A stretch of 8,273 nt of DNA, from NCBI GenBank assembly GCA_007135895.1, contig SLHZ01000331.1, positions 1 to 8,273 on the forward strand. The letters run 5' to 3'. The notes under the pieces were generated by a model. That model did no database searches and was not told the origin of the DNA. It saw only the letters and a program-made list of their open reading frames with translations. Below are positions 5,893-8,273 of this stretch, piece by piece; the first letter of the stretch is position 1, and every line of letters starts with the position of its first letter. This stretch comes from Balneolales bacterium (GTDB lineage Bacteria; Bacteroidota; Rhodothermia; Balneolales; Natronogracilivirgulaceae). Made by a program: the position numbers and the translations under genes.

Positions 5893-6720
5893 CTACCACA
5901 TGGAGCCAAAGATGAAGGTGATATGCGGGGTTCCGAAGAAGTACTGTTTCCCCGCAGCCGGCAGAATGGCCCCTTCCGGCTGCCGCGTCACATCCCTCGT
6001 GTTCACAAAATCAATAACATCAAAAATACGGCGGTCGGGCCGGTTGGGTTCCATGACCTGAATTCCTCCGGGATAATACTGGAACTTGTAGCCGACACGA
6101 ATCGATTGTATCGAGCCGAAGTCCCCTCCGAGGTCGGCACCAATACTCAGTTCACCGGCGGCACCCAGGATAAACGTACCATCACCCCAGCCCTGAAACG
6201 GGTCAAAGTGCTCCTGGGTCGGAAAATCGAAGCCCTGAATGCGAAAACCGGTCCCCAGATCATTGAAATAGGGGTAGACGAAAGCGGGGGAGATACCACC
6301 GGAAGCCATGACCTGCAGGCGGAAGTTATCGGAAAGCGTCTCAGGGAAGATCCTGTGGCTCAGGCCGGCCTGGACGGGAAAAGCAAGAACACGGTTATAT
6401 TTATTGGGAATGACGGTATATCCCCAGAAGTTTTGGAAAGTCTGTTCGCTTTCATCACGCAGGGTATTGATCTGAAAATCCAGCCTTGCCGTGGTCAAAC
6501 GAGAGATGATGCGCTGATATTCCGCTCCGACGGCGAAACCGAAATTATTGAGCTGAAGCTTGAATCCAACGCCATTCCTAAAATCCAGGTCGAGGTGGGT
6601 CAGCGGTTTTTCACGCTCTGCGAAATCCGGTTCCACCCGCTCCTGGGACAGGCTGGTTCTTCCTGCCGGTATCAGCAAGGCCAGCAGTAAAAGTACGATT
6701 GTTTTTCTCCGGCTCATCAT
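5893..6720 (-). CDS. Predicted outer-membrane beta-barrel protein, unknown function
   Basis: A 275-residue protein with an N-terminal signal peptide: basic MMSRRK, a hydrophobic run IVLLLLALLIPAG, and a probable cleavage region near residues 22-26 (TSLSQ). It has no lipobox cysteine. The mature part consists of alternating polar/aromatic stretches, such as HLDLDFRNGVGFKLQLNN, IQSIRVGYKFQYYPGG and HITFIFGSMW. It ends in an aromatic residue (Trp), as outer-membrane barrel proteins commonly do. I do not recognise a named family; a porin-like or PorT-like small barrel is possible. I chose ATG 6718-6720 (a second ATG follows directly) because it puts the basic residues at the signal-peptide start; an in-frame TTG at 6751-6753 would add 11 residues. 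It stands alone, convergent with the HAD gene and divergent from the 120-aa gene. No antisense frame has comparable protein-like features. Confidence 0.75.
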   Translation of the reverse strand: MMSRRKTIVLLLLALLIPAGRTSLSQERVEPDFAEREKPLTHLDLDFRNGVGFKLQLNNFGFAVGAEYQRIISRLTTARLDFQINTLRDESEQTFQNFWGYTVIPNKYNRVLAFPVQAGLSHRIFPETLSDNFRLQVMASGGISPAFVYPYFNDLGTGFRIQGFDFPTQEHFDPFQGWGDGTFILGAAGELSIGADLGGDFGSIQSIRVGYKFQYYPGGIQVMEPNRPDRRIFDVIDFVNTRDVTRQPEGAILPAAGKQYFFGTPHITFIFGSMW

Positions 6721-6988
6721 TATCAATGTTTCTGGCGGTAAGTATCCTAACAATGAAATAAAACAAAAAAATCCCGCTTGCGATTCATAAAAACTATTTT
6801 ATTTTCATAGTGCGTTAAGGTACCAAATGTATTACCCGGTCAGGGCATTATCAAATCAAGGCATTATTCTTGTAATGCAGGCTTATATAATGCGCTTTTC
6901 AAACGAGGTTTTACTGCAACATAACGTTTCAGCAAGAATAACGCTATTCCGGTTGAGATGGTATTAACAATAGCAACGAACAAAAAGC
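6721..6988. promoter_or_regulatory. AT-rich divergent intergenic region
   Basis: This 268-bp stretch separates the minus-strand barrel gene from the plus-strand 120-aa gene and is clearly more AT-rich than its surroundings. It must hold both upstream regions unless one gene lacks its own promoter. I see no clean sigma-70 pair. On the minus strand a TTTG (complement of 6764-6767) is followed 19 bases later by TACTTACC, a poor match to the Bacteroidota TTTG-N19-TAnnTTTG promoter. An ATG-to-stop reading frame of notable length is not present. The nested inverted repeat at 6845-6893 is listed separately. Confidence 0.45.
6845..6893. repeat. Nested inverted repeat based on GCATTAT
   Basis: An outer pair GCATTAT (6845-6851) and ATAATGC (6887-6893) encloses an inner pair GCATTA (6861-6866) and TAATGC (6873-6878). 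The gaps between outer and inner arms are almost equal (9 and 8 bases), and the inner loop is 6 bases. The centre lies about 120 bp before the 120-aa gene. It could be a double operator or a structured leader. There is no T-run, so it is not a terminator. Confidence 0.6.
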
Positions 6989-7351
6989 ATGGCTACAATT
7001 TCCAAGCTTGAGGTATACGGGCCCAAACCGGCTCTTCAGCTTCTGGCTAAAACAATGATTAGCGATACCCCTCAGATTCACACGTACAAAAGGGTTATCA
7101 ATACAGACGAGCAGCTCCATGTACTTCTTTATGAGGACCAACAAACGGCCGTTCAGACCTCACGCTGTGTGGTCTGCATCATATCGGAGGAAAACAGGCA
7201 TATAAATCTTGAGATCGCCGATATCGGCAAGCAGAGCGGCTTCCGCAGCTCCTCCTCCGTCAACGAGGAACCTGTTTTTGATCAAATCATGGAGTTCATA
7301 CTCGACTTTGGCAAGCAGCACGGTCTGACCATTCAGAAAAAGCAGGTGTGA
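6989..7351 (+). CDS. Unrecognised 120-residue protein, translationally coupled to prmC
   Basis: I do not recognise this protein. It is a soluble 120-residue protein without a signal peptide or membrane segment, reading as mixed alpha/beta. Strand-like pieces are LHVLLYE and CVVCIIS, followed by HINLEIADIG. A Ser-rich linker (SSSSV, about 87-91) follows, then a helix (PVFDQIMEFILDFGKQHG). Cys60 and Cys63 form a CxxC pair inside the hydrophobic strand RCVVCII; a lone CxxC is not enough to claim metal or redox function. ATG 6989 is preceded by an A-rich stretch without a Shine-Dalgarno site, as is common in Bacteroidota. Its TGA (7349-7351) overlaps the prmC GTG start, so the two are very likely co-translated. 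That overlap and base composition like its neighbour's support a real gene. Confidence 0.7.
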   Translation: MATISKLEVYGPKPALQLLAKTMISDTPQIHTYKRVINTDEQLHVLLYEDQQTAVQTSRCVVCIISEENRHINLEIADIGKQSGFRSSSSVNEEPVFDQIMEFILDFGKQHGLTIQKKQV

Positions 7352-8205
7352 AGGATCCGGAACGGCGAAAAGACGACTGGACGGTGGCGGCCATGCTCGA
7401 ATGGGCCACGTCGTATTTCCGGGAAAAGGGGGTCAAATCGCCGCGTTTAAGCATAGAATGGCTTCTTTCGGACGTTCTGGGGCTCAAAAGACTGGATCTG
7501 TACCTGAACCATGACCGACCGCTTGCGCGGGAAGAGCGGGACAGGTTGCGGCCTTTGGTGGTACGCCGGGCGGCCGGTGAGCCGTTGCAGTACATCACGG
7601 GCTACACGGATTTCCACCATCTTCGCATACGGGTCAGCCCCGATGTACTGATCCCCAGGCCGGAGACGGAGCAACTTGTTGAACTCGTGCTCGAAGAACA
7701 CGACAGCAAGCCCCGGTCCGTACTTGATATCGGGACCGGCTCGGGTTGCATTGCCCTTGCCCTGAAGAAAGCCCGGCCTGAGTGGACGCTGCATGCCCTT
7801 GACCGCTGCGGAAAAGCCCTGGACGTCGCCCGGTCCAATGCGCGCGAAAACGGCCTGGAGGTTATTTTTCACCACGGTCCGTTTCAAACCTTCCAACCCG
7901 GCGAAAAGCCGGGCATCATTGTCTCCAATCCTCCATACATCACCCCGGAGGAAAAAGAGAGTCTGGACCACGAAGTGGCCGCCTACGAACCGGGCGCGGC
8001 CTTGTTCACCGACAATATTTCGCATCTTTACGATCAGCTCTTCCTTTTTTGCCGGGATTATGGGGCTCCCGGCGGGTCATGCTATTTCGAAATCAATGAG
8101 TCCTTTGGAGATGCGCTTTTAAAAACCGCGCGACACCATTCGCTTACCCTTTCTTTAGAAAAAGACTACTCCGGCAAGGACCGGTTTCTCAAAGGAAAAT
8201 TTTAG
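7348..8205 (+). CDS. prmC: Peptide chain release factor N5-glutamine methyltransferase (PrmC/HemK)
   Basis: PrmC uses S-adenosylmethionine to methylate the glutamine of the GGQ motif in release factors RF1 and RF2, which speeds translation termination. The 285 residues match the family. An N-terminal helical substrate-binding domain (about 11-90) contains SPRLSIEWLLSDVLGL and RRAAGEPLQYITG. Next come LIPRPETEQLVE (101-112), the SAM-binding motif DIGTGSGCIALAL (127-139), and the catalytic NPPY (194-197) that holds the glutamine side chain, followed by the family-typical YEPGAALF. The start is GTG 7348-7350, overlapping the upstream TGA by four bases (GTGA); an internal ATG at 7393 would cut into the first helix. 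A weak AGG lies just upstream. All key motifs are intact. A short gap with a good ribosome binding site leads to the next gene. Confidence 0.97.
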   Translation: MKDPERRKDDWTVAAMLEWATSYFREKGVKSPRLSIEWLLSDVLGLKRLDLYLNHDRPLAREERDRLRPLVVRRAAGEPLQYITGYTDFHHLRIRVSPDVLIPRPETEQLVELVLEEHDSKPRSVLDIGTGSGCIALALKKARPEWTLHALDRCGKALDVARSNARENGLEVIFHHGPFQTFQPGEKPGIIVSNPPYITPEEKESLDHEVAAYEPGAALFTDNISHLYDQLFLFCRDYGAPGGSCYFEINESFGDALLKTARHHSLTLSLEKDYSGKDRFLKGKF

Positions 8206-8206
8206 G

Positions 8207-8214
8207 AAAGAGGA
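8207..8214 (+). promoter_or_regulatory. Ribosome binding site of the last, partial gene
   Basis: AAAGAGGA ends 6 bases before ATG 8221 and is a good Shine-Dalgarno match. It supports a real gene start right after the prmC stop (TAG 8203-8205). Confidence 0.6.
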
Positions 8215-8220
8215 CATAAC

Positions 8221-8273
8221 ATGTTGGACAAAAAAAGGTTCCTCCTCCTGAAACCCCATCCTCCGGCCAAACC
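8221..8273 (+). CDS. Start of an unidentified gene, cut by the window edge
   Basis: Seventeen complete codons, encoding MLDKKRFLLLKPHPPAK, run off the right edge. The start ATG has a strong ribosome binding site and lies 15 bp after the prmC stop, so it is probably in the same operon as the 120-aa gene and prmC. The visible part is too short to assign a family; the basic start followed by FLLL does not continue as a normal signal peptide. Confidence 0.6.
   Translation, partial: MLDKKRFLLLKPHPPAK

Noticed and set aside
5779..6690. 303-codon plus-strand frame running through the tandem repeat and opposite the barrel gene
   Set aside because: It is longer than the barrel gene, but its start reads through the 19-bp repeat as Ser/Pro-rich sequence, and it has no signal peptide or motif. 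The minus-strand frame has a coherent signal peptide and barrel pattern.
7447..8025. 192-codon minus-strand frame opposite prmC
   Set aside because: PrmC is complete with all motifs on the other strand; this is a shadow frame.

Overview
The window looks like chromosomal DNA from a member of the Bacteroidota/Balneolota/Rhodothermota group; this is inference. The supporting signs are a plant/cyanobacterial-style IspH C-terminus, the recF–DUF721 pair, a YbbR-domain protein, a small single-RRM protein, an outer-membrane barrel ending in Trp, and mostly absent Shine-Dalgarno sites. All recognisable genes but two are core housekeeping genes. I see no transposase, integrase, phage gene, CRISPR array, rRNA or tRNA.

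Layout. The C-terminal part of ispH (+) enters from the left edge and carries a perfect 36-bp in-frame duplication. It converges on a five-gene minus-strand run, read right to left: eno (enolase), an RRM RNA-binding protein, recF, a DUF721/DciA-like gene and a YbbR/CdaR-like membrane protein. The last four are closely spaced (about 15-45 bp gaps) and are probably one transcription unit. The ispH/ybbR junction holds a 66-bp repeat present twice at a 107-bp period; it includes the last codons and stop of the ybbR gene. Divergent from eno is a HAD-family phosphatase (+). It converges on a minus-strand outer-membrane beta-barrel gene across a short 19-bp tandem repeat. An AT-rich 268-bp divergent region with nested inverted repeats then leads to a plus-strand run: an unrecognised 120-aa protein, prmC (release factor glutamine methyltransferase, GTG start overlapping the previous stop), and the first 17 codons of another gene.

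How they work together. RecF and DciA belong to replication and repair and often lie near dnaA/dnaN. YbbR/CdaR is an envelope protein linked in other phyla to c-di-AMP synthesis. IspH ends the MEP isoprenoid pathway, enolase is glycolytic, and PrmC modifies release factors. They look like neighbours sharing transcription, not one pathway.

I do not find a convincing new multi-gene system. The points most worth following are the sequence duplications (ispH, the ispH/ybbR junction, the HAD/barrel junction), the nested inverted repeat upstream of the 120-aa gene, and that unknown protein coupled to prmC.
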